64,000 bases of DNA. Source: Nemertoderma westbladi (taxonomy: Eukaryota > Xenacoelomorpha > Nemertodermatida > Nemertodermatidae). The stretch covers positions 1 to 64,000 of the forward strand of contig JAUCBJ010001825.1 of assembly GCA_032718475.1 (NCBI GenBank), written 5' to 3'. Below, piece after piece: positions 1 to 14,000 of the stretch. The position numbers were made by a program, and so were the translations under genes. Numbering within the stretch: the first letter of the stretch is position 1; each line of letters starts with the position of its first letter. The notes under the pieces were generated by a model that ran no database searches, was not told the DNA's origin, and saw nothing but the letters and a program-made list of their open reading frames with translations.

Positions 1-1592
1 GTAATGGTACGTATATGGGCTTCTTAACTACTGGTCATTCTATCAATTTACACAATACGGACTATGTCGACTATATATCCTGCCCAGCGGAGTCGGAACC
101 ATAAACTGAAATTCGAATGCGAAAATTCTATTCGAAATCGGCTCGAAAGAAAAGACATTAAAGAAACAAATAAACGCGGTAACTCCAACATATATTGGTA
201 ATTCTTGATAGAAGCATTGTAACAACAAATAAATATAATCCGCGTTACCCCTACCAGATGTGCGTCTTTGGTATTATTACGATAAATGCCCTAGATCCAG
301 CCAATAAACGGAAAGACATAAACATCCACGGAAACGTTGTGTTAAACACAGTTGTGCTCGTTATATTTACTGGAGTTTCGAGCGAAACTTGTTTGACGTA
401 CCACCTATGCTCACTCGGCTCGAACGATCCTGGAGTAAACCTACGATCAGAGTCCCGGAATACTCGATCAAACCTCCTCATTCCTTAGTTGGACCTCAGA
501 CCTGCGATCCTGGTGGTGTCGCGGATCCTCGTGGACTGTATTCACTGTTCAAAGATCTAGTGCTACCCTAACAATTAATCGGTAACACTCCGACAGTGAT
601 TTCTAGCTAGCAGCCCATCTTACCTAGCCGGATTGTGATGCGGACACCTAATATCACTATCCTACCGTATGGTCGTCCCCGTTTAACGCGATACAACCCT
701 TCATCAAGGTGAAGGAGAGTTTTGTACGAAACGAGTTAAACGTGATTCTATAAAGATCAAAAGGGAAACCTGCGTTTGTTCAGATAAACGTAAGTTATAA
801 CAGTAAGTCCAATCGATAAACGAATTGGCCTTATCTCGGTTCGATTGGGAAATCTCGAATCTCTAAGAAGATATCAAGCTTAGAAAACCATATTCTCTGC
901 GAGAGTTTTGGACGAACATATCCCATGACAAGCGGAGGAAAATCAGCTCGAGGAGAAGCATATCGAAATGGACGAGACACCGACAGTAAACCCAAACCTT
1001 CTAATGCAATCATATTGCACCCTTCACCCAGGAGTTATGGCCCTCCTAGTAAAGTGGTTCCCCCCAAAGAGAAAAGGACTCTTGCTAGCTTTAAAAAACT
1101 GCGTAAACGCCGTCCGCGCAAGAAAGACTAACTGTTTAGAGTATCTTTAGGTTTTAGAAACTGTGATTTTTATATTTTATAGACTGAAAATCCCATTTTC
1201 TGGGAGCGGTGTAAAAGCCTTTGCTGAATTGCCCCGTTATTTTTATTATCTTTTACATTAAAATACTCTGTAGTTGATTTAATAAGTGTAAGAGACCGTA
1301 TTATTGCTGTATCAGTGTTTTTAGAGGATCTAAGACCTATTTCCTCCGTATGTGTACTGTGAAAGGCATATTTTATGATTCTATGGCAATTCGTGACGCA
1401 AAGGGGTGATAGCTACTCTTGAACAGTAGTTACTATGACTACGGTTAACAGCTGACATTCATACGTGTTGATTTCCTTTGTTCTACGGCGTCTCTCAGTT
1501 CAGTCAGCCAATTAGAGCGTTTTCGTGGCTCCTTGTACAGAAAATTTCCGAGAAATGACGCAATGCCTATGTGCAGTGTTTACATTCAGTCC
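1..1592. other. unassigned left flank, no recognised gene
   Basis: I recognise no gene, RNA or named mobile element here. The longest plausible open frame on the plus strand runs from about 820 to 1131. It contains an ATG at 925 and ends in a very basic tail rich in Lys and Arg (about 1090-1128), which could be a nuclear-localisation or nucleic-acid-binding tail or chance. The upstream exons of the acyltransferase gene that starts at 25966 should lie to the left of the 48-bp array. I could not find them here, so they are probably outside the window. Confidence 0.4.
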
Positions 1593-2439
1593 TGAGCCAA
1601 GGAAAGAACGGCTTGGAAGTATTTTGTGCTTTACTGTTTTAGCCGTACACTAGTAGGCTTAATCATAAGGACATATATCCGTTATCTTGACTAACCTAAC
1701 TCAATGCAATCAATGCATACTGCAGTACTGCATACACTGTATACTGTGTAACACTGTGCATACTTTATATTGTTATACTGCTATTTGCTGTCTGTACTTC
1801 ATAATTTGGTTGATGAATTATTATATTTGGAATAACGATAAATAACCCCGAAAACCCAATATTCTTGATATACTGAAGGTAAGAGAGAAAGGTTATACAT
1901 AACGATTGTGACTTATGTTAAAGTGGTTTGAAGTGAATCTAATGTTATTTGATAGACCCTACATGAGTCAGTCCGTGTTCCTTTTATATGTAACTAAAAT
2001 CAGTGAAGATCGGCAGATCAGTGTGCAGTATTGTGCAGCATTGTGTGCGAGTGATACTGATAACGAAGCATTTCCTAAAGAATGCGCCATATATGTGAAT
2101 TATAATTAAGCCATATCGTTGTGAGTAGTTTAAGTCATAACTCTGTTTATATAAATAAAGCGCCACGTCCTAAAGGAACTGTTGATATTCCCGAAGGTGA
2201 ATAATATTGTCAGAGATTATATAATACTGTCAGTCGAATAATACATTAAGCTTACATAGCAATAAAATTAAGCCGTCGAACCCAATCTCCCGGGAATTAT
2301 CCAGTGGGTGAATGATCGCGCACAGATTGGTTTCGACTAGTGTAGTGAATCAAATATTTGTCATCGGCTAAAGTGATTTATTATCTAACAGACATCCTAA
2401 TTTGGCGGGTTAAACTGCCAAAGGTCTGAAAGCGCGAAC
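1593..2439 (-). repeat. dispersed ~0.85-kb module, copy 1
   Basis: This stretch is the reverse complement, with modest divergence, of 31523-32335. Shared landmarks are the block around 1650-1680, a 64-codon open frame at 1915-2109 (conserved on the opposite strand at 31853-32047), and the terminal octamer gcgcgaac at 2432-2439. Homology stops at that octamer in both copies: copy 2 continues into the inner edge of a terminal inverted repeat, whereas here the 48-bp array begins at once. The module is therefore either a separate element with a defined end or the core of the 31062-33384 element without its inverted repeats. No transposase is visible. Confidence 0.75.
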
Positions 2440-5400
2440 ACCGCCCTCCCTTCCGTGTTTATATAATTTAAGTTTCTTACAGGTTTTTCTGCCCTCCCTT
2501 CTGTATTTATATAATTTATGTTTCTTACAGGTTTTTCCACCCTCCCTTCCGTGTTTATATAATTTATGTTTCTTACCGGTTTTTCCGCCCTCCCTTCCGT
2601 GTTTATATACTTTATGTTTCTTACAGGTTTTTCCGCCCTCCCTTCTGTGTTTATATAATTTCTGTTTCTTACAGGTTTTTCCGCCCTCCCTTCTGTGTTT
2701 ATATAATTTCTGTTTCTTACAGGTTTTTCCGCCCTCCCTTCTGTGTTTATATAATTTCTGTTTCTTACAGGTTTTTCCGCCCTCCCTTCTGTGTTTATAT
2801 AATTTATGTTTCTTACAGGTTTTTCCGCCCTCCCTTCTGTGTTTATATAATTTCTGTTTCTTACAGGTTTTTCCGCCCTCCCTTCCGTGTTTATATAATT
2901 TATGTTTCTTACAGGTTTTTCCGCCCTCCCTTCCGTGTTTATATAATTTAAGTTTCTTACAGGTTTTTCTGCCATCCCTTCTGTATTTATATAATTTATG
3001 TTTCTTACAGGTTTTTCCACCCTCCCTTCCGTGTTTATATAATTTATGTTTCTTACCGGTTTTTCCGCCCTCCCTTCCGTGTTTATATACTTTATGTTTC
3101 TTACAGGTTTTTCCGCCCGCCCTTCCGTGTTTATATAATTTAAGTTTCTTACAGGTTTTTCCGCCCTCCCTTCTGTATATAATTTATGTTTCTTACAGGT
3201 TTTTCCGCCCTCCTTTCTGTATTTATATAATTTATGTTTCTTGCCGGTTTTTCCGCCCTCCCTTCTGTGTTTATATAATTTCTGTTTCTTACAGGTTTTT
3301 CCGCCCTCCCTCCTGTGTTTATACTGTATAATTGATGTTTCTTACCGGTTTTTCCGCCCTCCCTTCCGTGTTTATATACTTTATGTTTCTTACAGGTTTT
3401 TCCGCCCTCCTTTCTGTATTTATATAATTTATGTTTCTTGCCGGTTTTTCCGCCCTCCCTTCTGTGTTTATATAATTTCTGTTTCTTACAGGTTTTTCCG
3501 CCCTCCCTCCTGTGTTTATACTGTATAATTGATGTTTCTTACCGGTTTTTCCGCCCTCCCTTCTGTATTTATATTTATGTTTCTTACCGGTTTTTCCGCC
3601 CTCCCTTCTGTGTTTATATAATTTATGTTTCTTACAGGTTTTTCCGCCCTCCCTTCTGTGTTTATATTATTTCTGTTTCTTACAGGTTTTTCCGCCCTCC
3701 CTCCTGTGTTTATACTGTATAATTGATGTTTCTTACCGGTTTTTCCGCCCTCCCTTCTGTATTTATATTTATGTTTCTTACCGGTTTTTCCGCCCTCCCT
3801 TCTGTGTTTATATAATTTATGTTTCTTACAGGTTTTTCCGCCCTCCTTTCCGTGTTTATATAATTTAAGTTTCTTACAGGTTTTTCTGCCCTCCCTTCCG
3901 TGTTTATATAATTTATGTTTCTTACAGGTTTTTCCGCCCTCCCTTCCGTGTTTATATACTTGTTGTTTCTTACAGGTTTTTCCGCCCTCCCTTCCGTGTT
4001 TATATACTTGATGTTTCTTACAGGTTTTTCCGCCCGCCCTTCCGTGTTTATATAATTTAAGTTTCTTACAGGTTTTTCCGCCCTCCCTTCTGTACCGTAT
4101 ATAATTTATGTTTCTTACCGGTTTTTCCGCCCTCCCTTCCGTATTTATATAATTTATGTTTCTTACAGGTTTTTCCGCCCTCCCTTCCGTGTTTATATAC
4201 TTGATGTTTCTTACAGGTTTTTCCGCCCGCCCTTCCGTGTTTATATAATTTTAGTTTCTTACAGGTTTTTCCGCCCTCCCTTCTGTATATAATTTATGTT
4301 TCTTACCGGTTTTTCCGCCCTCCCTTCCGTGTTTATATAATTTATGTTTCTTACAGGTTTTTCCGCCCTCCCTTCCGTGTTTATATAATTTAAGTTTCTT
4401 ACAGGTTTTTCCGCCCGCCCTTCTGTATATAATTTATGTTTCTTACAGGTTTTTCCGCCCTCCCTTCTGTGTTTATATACTTTATGTTTCTTAAAGGTTT
4501 TTCCGCCCTCCCTTCTGTGTTTATATAATTTATGTTTCTTACAGGTTTTTCCACCCCCCCCCTTCCGTGTTTATATAATTTAAGTTTCTTACAGGTTTTT
4601 CTGCCCTCCCTTCTGTATTTATATAATTTATGTTTCTTACAGTTTTTTCCGCCCTCCCTTCTGTGTTTATATACTTTATGTTTCTTACAGGTTTTTCCGC
4701 CCGCCCTTCCGTGTTTATATAATTTATGTTTCTTACAGGTTTTTCCACCCTCCCTTCCGTGTTTATATACTTTATGTTTCTTACAGGTTTTTCTGCCCTC
4801 CCTTCTGTATTTATATAATTTATGTTTCTTACAGGTTGTTCCACCCTCCCTTCCGTGTTTATATATTTATGTTTCTTACAGGTTTTTCTGCCCTCCCTTC
4901 TGTATTTATATAATTTATGTTTCTTACAGGTTTTTCCACCCCCCCTTCCGTGTTTATATACTTTATGTTTCTTACAGGTTTTTCTGCCCTCCCTTCTGTA
5001 TTTATATAATTTATGTTTCTTACAGGTTTTTCCACCCTCCCTTCCGTGTTTATATACTTTATGTTTCTTACAGGTTTTTCTGCCCTCCCTTCTGTATTTA
5101 TATAATTTATGTTTCTTACAGGTTTTTCCACCCCCCCTTCCGTGTTTATATACTTTATGTTTCTTACAGGTTTTTCTGCCCTCCCTTCTGTATTTATATA
5201 ATTTATGTTTCTTACAGGTTTTTCCACCCTCCCTTCCGTGTTTATATACTTTATGTTTCTTACAGGTTTTTCTGCCCTCCCTTCTGTATTTATATAATTT
5301 ATGTTTCTTACAGGTTTTTCCACCCTCCCTTCTGTATTTATATAATTTATGTTTCTTACAGGTTTTTCCGCCCTCCCTTCCGTGTTTATATACTTTATGT

Positions 5401-8039
5401 TTCTTACAGGTTTTTCTGCCTTCCCTTCTGTATTTATATAATTTATGTTTCTTACAGGTTTTTCTGCCCTCCCTTCCGTATTTATATAATTTATGTTTCT
5501 TACAGTTTTTTCCGCCCTCCCTTCTGTATTTATATAATTTATGTTTCTTACAGGTTTTTCCACCCTCCCTTCCGTGTTTATATACTTTATGTTTCTTACA
5601 GGTTTTTCTGCCCTCCCTTCTGTATTTATATAATTTATGTTTCTTACAGGTTTTTCCACCCTCCCTTCCGTGTTTATATAATTTATGTTTCTTACAGGTT
5701 TTTCTGCCCTCCCTTCTGTATTTATATAATTTATGTTTCTTACAGGTTTTTCCACCCTCCCTTCCGTGTTTATATACTTTATGTTTCTTACAGGTTTTTC
5801 TGCCCTCCCTTCTGTATTTATATAATTTATGTTTCTTACAGGTTTTTCCACCCCCCCTTCCGTGTTTATATACTTTATGTTTCTTACAGGTTTTTCTGCC
5901 CTCCCTTCTGTATTTATATAATTTATGTTTCTTACAGGTTTTTCCACCCTCCCTTCCGTGTTTATATACTTTATGTTTCTTACAGGTTTTTCTGCCCTCC
6001 CTTCTGTATTTATATAATTTATGTTTCTTACAGGTTGTTCCACCCTCCCTTCCGTGTTTATATAATTTATGTTTCTTACAGGTTTTTCCGCCCTCCCTTC
6101 TGTATTTATATAATTTATGTTTCTTACAGGTTTTTCCGCCCTCCCTTCCGTGTTTATATACTTTATGTTTCTTACAGGTTTTTCTGCCCTCCCTTCTGTA
6201 TTTATATAATTTATGTTTCTTACAGGTTGTTCCACCCTCCCTTCCGTGTTTATATAATTTATGTTTCTTACAGGTTTTTCCGCCCTCCCTTCTGTATTTA
6301 TATAATTTATGTTTCTTACAGGTTTTTCCGCCCTCCCTTCCGTGTTTATATACTTTATGTTTCTTACAGGTTGTTCCACCCTCCCTTCCGTGTTTATATA
6401 ATTTATGTTTCTTACAGGTTTTTCCGCCCTCCCTTCTGTATTTATATAATTTATGTTTCTTACAGGTTTTTCCGCCCTCCCTTCCGTGTTTATATACTTT
6501 ATGTTTCTTACAGGTTGTTCCACCCTCCCTTCCGTGTTTATATAATTTATGTTTCTTACAGGTTTTTCCGCCCTCCCTTCTGTATTTATATAATTTATGT
6601 TTCTTAAAGGTTTTTCCGCCCTCCCTTCTGTATTTATATAATTTATGATTCTTACAGGTTTTTCCGCCCTCCCTTCCGTGTTTATATAATTTATGTTTCT
6701 TACAGGTTTTTCCGCCCTCCCTTCCGTGTTTATATAATTTATGTTTCTTACCGGTTTTTCCGCCCTCCCCTCTGTATTTATATAATTTATGTTTCTTACA
6801 GGTTTTTCCGCCCTCCCTTCCGTGTTTATATACTTTATGTTTCTTACAGGTTTTTCTGCCCTCCCTTCTGTATTTATATAATTTATGTTTCTTACAGGTT
6901 TTTCTGCCCTCCCTTCCGTATTTATATAATTTATGTTTCTTACAGTTTTTTCCGCCCTCCCTTCTGTATTTATATAATTTATGTTTCTTACAGGTTTTTC
7001 CACCATCCCTTCCGTGTTTATATACTTTATGTTTCTTACAGGTTTTTCTGCCCTCCCTTCTGTATTTATATAATTTATGTTTCTTACAGGTTTTTCCACC
7101 ATCCCTTCCGTGTTTATATACTTTATGTTTCTTACAGGTTTTTCCGCCCTCCCTTCTGTATTTATATAATTTATGTTTCTTACAGGTTTTTCCACCATCC
7201 CTTCCGTGTTTATATACTTTATGTTTCTTACAGGTTTTTCTGCCCTCCCTTCTGTATTTATATAATTTATGTTTCTTACAGGTTTTTCCACCCTCCCTTC
7301 CGTGTTTATATAATTTATGTTTCTTACAGGTTTTTCCACCCTCCCTTCCGTGTTTATATACTTTATGTTTCTTACAGGTTTTTCTGCCCTCCCTTCTGTA
7401 TTTATATAATTTATGTTTCTTACAGGTTTTTCCACCCTCCCTTCCGTGTTTATATAATTTATGTTTCTTACAGGTTTTTCTGCCCTCCCTTCTGTATTTA
7501 TATAATTTATGTTTCTTACAGGTTTTTCCACCCTCCCTTCCGTGTTTATATAATTTATGTTTCTTACAGGTTTTTCCGCCCTCCCTTCTGTATTTATATA
7601 ATTTATGTTTCTTACAGGTTTTTCCACCCTCCATTCCGTGTTTATATAATTTATGTTTCTTACAGATTTTTCCACCCTCCCTTCTGTGTTTATATACTTT
7701 ATGTTTCTTACAGGTTTTTCCACCCTCCCTTCTGTGTTTATATACTTTATGTTTTTACAGGTTTTTCCGCCCTCCCTTCTGTGTTTATATACTTTATGTT
7801 TCTTACAGGTTTTTCCGCCCTCCCTTCTGTGTTTATATACTTTATGTTTTACAGGTTTTTCCGCCCTCCCTTCTGTGTTTATATACTTTATGTTTCTTAC
7901 AGGTTTTTCCACCCTCCCTTCTGTGTTTATATACTTTATGTTTTTACAGGTTTTTCCGCCCTCCCTTCTGTGTTTATATACTTTATGTTTCTTACAGGTT
8001 TTTCCGCCCTCCCTTCTGTGTTTATATACTTTATGTTTC

Positions 8040-11000
8040 TTGCAGGTTTTTCCACCCTCCCTTTCGTGTTTATATACTTTGTTTCTTACAGGTTTTTCCG
8101 CCCTCCCTTCTGTATTTATATAATTTATGTTTCTTACAGGTTTTTCCGCCCTCCCTTCCGTGTTTATATAATTTATGTTTCTTACCGGTTTTTCCGCCCT
8201 CCCTTCTGTATATAATTTATGTTTCTTACAGGTTTTTCCGCCCTCCCTTCTGTATATAATTTATGTTTCTTACAGGTTTTTCCACCCTCCCTTCTGTGTT
8301 TATATAATTTAAGTTTCTTACAAGTTTTTCTGCCCTCCCTTCCGTATTTATATAATTTATGTTTCTTATCGGTTTTTCCGCCCTCCCTTCCGTGTTTATA
8401 TAATTTATGTTTCTTACAGGTTTTTCCGTCCTCCCTTCCGTGTTTATATAATTTATGTTTCTTACAGGTTTTTCCGCCCTCCCTTCTGTGTTTATATAAT
8501 TTATGTTTCTTACAGGTTTTTCCGCCCTCCCTTCCGTGTTTATATAATTTATGTTTCTTACAGATTTTTCCGCCCTCCCTTCTGTGTTTATATAATTTAT
8601 GTTTCTTACAGGTTTTTCCGCCCTCCCTTCCGTGTTTATATAATTTATGTTTCTTACAGGTTTTTCCGCCCTCCCTTCTGTGTTATATAATTTATGTTTC
8701 TTACAGGTTTTTCCGCCCTCCCTTCTGTGTTATATAATTTATGTTTCTTACAGGTTTTTCCGCCCGCCCTTCCGTGTTTATATAATTTATGTTTCTTACC
8801 GGTTTTTCTGCCCTCCCTTCTATATTTATATAATTTATGTTTCTTACAGGGTTTTCCGCCTTCCCTTCCGTGTTTATATAATTTATGTTTCTTACAGGTT
8901 TTTCCGCCCTCCCTTCTGTGTTTATATAATTTATGTTTCTTACAGGTTTTTCCGCCCTCCCTTCCGTGTTTATATACTTTATGTTTCTTACAGGTTTTTC
9001 CGCCCGCCCTTCCGTGTTTATATAATTTATGTTTCTTACCGGTTTTTCTGCCCTTCCTTCTATATTTATATAATTTATGTTTCTTACAGGTTTTTCCGCC
9101 CTCCCTTCCGTGTTTATATAATTTATGTTTCTTACAGGTTTTTCCGCCCTCCCTTCTGTGTTTATATAATTTATGTTTCTTACAGGTTTTTCCGCCCTCC
9201 CTTCCGTGTTTATATAATTTATGTTTCTTACAGGTTTTTCCGCCCTCCCTTCTGTGTTATATAATTTATGTTTCTTACAGGTTTTTCCGCCCGCCCTTCC
9301 GTGTTTATATAATTTATGTTTCTTACCGGTTTTTCTGCCCTCCCTTCTATATTTATATAATTTATGTTTCTTACAGGTTTTTCCGCCATCCCTTCCGTGT
9401 TTATATAATTTATGTTTCTTACAGGTTTTTCCGCCCTCCCTTCTGTGTTTATATAATTTATGTTTCTTACAGGTTTTTCCGCCCTCCCTTCCGTGTTTAT
9501 ATAATTTATGTTTCTTACAGGTTTTTCCGCCCTCCCTTCTGTGTTTATATAATTTATGTTTCTTACAGGTTTTTCCGCCCTCCCTTCCGTGTTTATATAA
9601 TTTATGTTTCTTACAGGTTTTTCCGCCCTCCCTTCCGTGTTTATATAATTTATGTTTCTTACAGGTTTTTCCGCCCTCCCTTCTGTGTTTATATAATTTA
9701 TGTTTCTTACAGGTTTTTCCGCCCTCCCTTCCGTGTTTATATAATTTATGTTTCTTACAGGTTTTTCCGCCCTCCCTTCTGTGTTATATAATTTATGTTT
9801 CTTACAGGTTTTTCCGCCCTCCCTTCTGTGTTATATAATTTATGTTTCTTACAGGTTTTTCCGCCCGCCCTTCCGTGTTTATATAATTTATGTTTCTTAC
9901 CGGTTTTTCTGCCCTCCCTTCTATATTTATATAATTTATGTTTCTTACAGGTTTTTCCGCCCTCCCTTCCGTGTTTATATAATTTATGTTTCTTACAGGT
10001 TTTTCCGCCCTCCCTTCTGTGTTTATATAATTTATGTTTCTTACAGGTTTTTCCGCCCTCCCTTCCGTGTTTATATACTTTATGTTTCTTACAGGTTTTT
10101 CCGCCCTCCCTTCCGTGTTTATATAATTTATGTTTCTTACCGGTTTTTCTGCCCTCCCTTCTATATTTATATAATTTATGTTTCTTACAGGTTTTTCCGC
10201 CCTCCCTTCCGTGTTTATATAATTTATGTTTCTTACAGGTTTTTCCGCCCTCCCTTCTGTGTTTATATAATTTATGTTTCTTACAGGTTTTTCCGCCCTC
10301 CCTTCCGTGTTTATATAATTTATGTTTCTTACAGGTTTTTCTGGCCTCCCTTCTATATTTATATAATTTATGTTTCTTACAGGTTTTTCCGCCCTCCCTT
10401 CTGTGTTTATATAATTTATGTTTCTTACAGGTTTTTCCGTCCTCCCTTCTGTGTTTATATAATTTATGTTTCTTACAGGTTTTTCCGCCCTCCCTTCCGT
10501 GTTTATATAATTTATGTTTCTTACAGGTTTTTCCGCCCTCCCTTCTGTGTTATATAATTTATGTTTCTTACAGGTTTTTCCGCCCGCCCTTCCGTGTTTA
10601 TATAATTTATGTTTCTTACCGGTTTTTCTGCCCTCCCTTCTATATTTATATAATTTATGTTTCTTACAGGTTTTTCCGCCCTCCCTTCCGTGTTTATATA
10701 ATTTATGTTTCTTACAGGTTTTTCCGCCCTCCCTTCTGTGTTTATATAATTTATGTTTCTTACAGGTTTTTCCGCCCTCCCTTCCGTGTTTATATACTTT
10801 ATGTTTCTTACAGGTTTTTCCGCCCGCCCTTCCGTGTTTATATAATTTATGTTTCTTACCGGTTTTTCTGCCCTCCCTTCTATATTTATATAATTTATGT
10901 TTCTTACAGGTTTTTCCGCCCTCCCTTCCGTGTTTATATAATTTATGTTTCTTACAGGTTTTTCCGCCCTCTCTTCCGTGTTTATATAATTTATGTTTCT

Positions 11001-14000
11001 TACAGGTTTTTCCGCCCTCCCTTCCGTGTTTATATAATTTAAGTTTCTTACAGGTTTTTCTGCCCTCCCTTCTGTATTTATATAATTTATGTTTCTTACA
11101 GGTTTTTCCACCCTCCCTTCCGTGTTTATATAATTTATGTTTCTTACCGGTTTTTCCGCCCTCCCTTCCGTGTTTATATACTTTATGTTTCTTACAGGTT
11201 TTTCCGCCCGCCCTTCCGTGTTTATATAATTTAAGTTTCTTACAGGTTTTTCCGCCCTCCCTTCTGTATATAATTTATGTTTCTTACAGGTTTTTCCGCC
11301 CTCCTTTCTGTATTTATATAATTTATGTTTCTTGCCGGTTTTTCCGCCCTCCCTTCTGTGTTTATATAATTTCTGTTTCTTACAGGTTTTTCCGCCCTCC
11401 CTCCTGTGTTTATACTGTATAATTGATGTTTCTTACCGGTTTTTCCGCCCTCCCTTCCGTGTTTATATACTTTATGTTTCTTACAGGTTTTTCCGCCCTC
11501 CTTTCTGTATTTATATAATTTATGTTTCTTGCCGGTTTTTCCGCCCTCCCTTCTGTGTTTATATAATTTCTGTTTCTTACAGGTTTTTCCGCCCTCCCTC
11601 CTGTGTTTATACTGTATAATTGATGTTTCTTACCGGTTTTTCCGCCCTCCCTTCTGTATTTATATTTATGTTTCTTACCGGTTTTTCCGCCCTCCCTTCT
11701 GTGTTTATATAATTTATGTTTCTTACAGGTTTTTCCGCCCTCCCTTCTGTGTTTATATAATTTCTGTTTCTTACAGGTTTTTCCGCCCTCCCTCCTGTGT
11801 TTATACTGTATAATTGATGTTTCTTACCGGTTTTTCCGCCCTCCCTTCTGTATTTATATTTATGTTTCTTACCGGTTTTTCCGCCCTCCCTTCTGTGTTT
11901 ATATAATTTATGTTTCTTACAGGTTTTTCCGCCCTCCTTTCCGTGTTTATATAATTTAAGTTTCTTACAGGTTTTTCTGCCCTCCCTTCCGTGTTTATAT
12001 AATTTATGTTTCTTACAGGTTTTTCCGCCCTCCCTTCCGTGTTTATATACTTGTTGTTTCTTACAGGTTTTTCCGCCCTCCCTTCCGTGTTTATATACTT
12101 GATGTTTCTTACAGGTTTTTCCGCCCGCCCTTCCGTGTTTATATAATTTAAGTTTCTTACAGGTTTTTCCGCCCTCCCTTCTGTACCGTATATAATTTAT
12201 GTTTCTTACCGGTTTTTCCGCCCTCCCTTCCGTATTTATATAATTTATGTTTCTTGCAGGTTTTTCCACCCTCCCTTTCGTGTTTATATACTTTGTTTCT
12301 TACAGGTTTTTCCGCCCTCCCTTCTGTATTTATATAATTTATGTTTCTTACAGGTTTTTCCGCCCTCCCTTCCGTGTTTATATAATTTATGTTTCTTACC
12401 GGTTTTTCCGCCCTCCCTTCTGTATATAATTTATGTTTCTTACAGGTTTTTCCGCCCTCCCTTCTGTATATAATTTATGTTTCTTACAGGTTTTTCCACC
12501 CTCCCTTCTGTGTTTATATAATTTAAGTTTCTTACAAGTTTTTCTGCCCTCCCTTCCGTATTTATATAATTTATGTTTCTTATCGGTTTTTCCGCCCTCC
12601 CTTCCGTGTTTATATAATTTATGTTTCTTACAGGTTTTTCCGTCCTCCCTTCCGTGTTTATATAATTTATGTTTCTTACAGGTTTTTCCGCCCTCCCTTC
12701 TGTGTTTATATAATTTATGTTTCTTACAGGTTTTTCCGCCCTCCCTTCCGTGTTTATATAATTTATGTTTCTTACAGATTTTTCCGCCCTCCCTTCTGTG
12801 TTTATATAATTTATGTTTCTTACAGGTTTTTCCGCCCTCCCTTCCGTGTTTATATAATTTATGTTTCTTACAGGTTTTTCCGCCCTCCCTTCTGTGTTAT
12901 ATAATTTATGTTTCTTACAGGTTTTTCCGCCCTCCCTTCTGTGTTATATAATTTATGTTTCTTACAGGTTTTTCCGCCCGCCCTTCCGTGTTTATATAAT
13001 TTATGTTTCTTACCGGTTTTTCTGCCCTCCCTTCTATATTTATATAATTTATGTTTCTTACAGGGTTTTCCGCCTTCCCTTCCGTGTTTATATAATTTAT
13101 GTTTCTTACAGGTTTTTCCGCCCTCCCTTCTGTGTTTATATAATTTATGTTTCTTACAGGTTTTTCCGCCCTCCCTTCCGTGTTTATATACTTTATGTTT
13201 CTTACAGGTTTTTCCGCCCGCCCTTCCGTGTTTATATAATTTATGTTTCTTACCGGTTTTTCTGCCCTTCCTTCTATATTTATATAATTTATGTTTCTTA
13301 CAGGTTTTTCCGCCCTCCCTTCCGTGTTTATATAATTTATGTTTCTTACAGGTTTTTCCGCCCTCCCTTCTGTGTTTATATAATTTATGTTTCTTACAGG
13401 TTTTTCCGCCCTCCCTTCCGTGTTTATATAATTTATGTTTCTTACAGGTTTTTCCGCCCTCCCTTCTGTGTTATATAATTTATGTTTCTTACAGGTTTTT
13501 CCGCCCGCCCTTCCGTGTTTATATAATTTATGTTTCTTACCGGTTTTTCTGCCCTCCCTTCTATATTTATATAATTTATGTTTCTTACAGGTTTTTCCGC
13601 CATCCCTTCCGTGTTTATATAATTTATGTTTCTTACAGGTTTTTCCGCCCTCCCTTCTGTGTTTATATAATTTATGTTTCTTACAGGTTTTTCCGCCCTC
13701 CCTTCCGTGTTTATATAATTTATGTTTCTTACAGGTTTTTCCGCCCTCCCTTCTGTGTTTATATAATTTATGTTTCTTACAGGTTTTTCCGCCCTCCCTT
13801 CCGTGTTTATATAATTTATGTTTCTTACAGGTTTTTCCGCCCTCCCTTCCGTGTTTATATAATTTATGTTTCTTACAGGTTTTTCCGCCCTCCCTTCTGT
13901 GTTTATATAATTTATGTTTCTTACAGGTTTTTCCGCCCTCCCTTCCGTGTTTATATAATTTATGTTTCTTACAGGTTTTTCCGCCCTCCCTTCTGTGTTA

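Noticed and set aside
4532-6648. Plus-strand repeats such as FLQVFPPSLL and YRFFRPPF, suggestive of membrane or structural repeat proteins
   Set aside because: Same cause: two plus-strand frames of the minisatellite are open by composition. The frame that leads into the real exon is the one that carries stops.
4539-7912. Minus-strand open frames over 1,000 codons with 16-residue repeats (Lys-rich and EKPVRN types)
   Set aside because: They are translations of the 48-bp unit, which is a multiple of three and lacks stops in several frames. They have no unique sequence, start context or domain.
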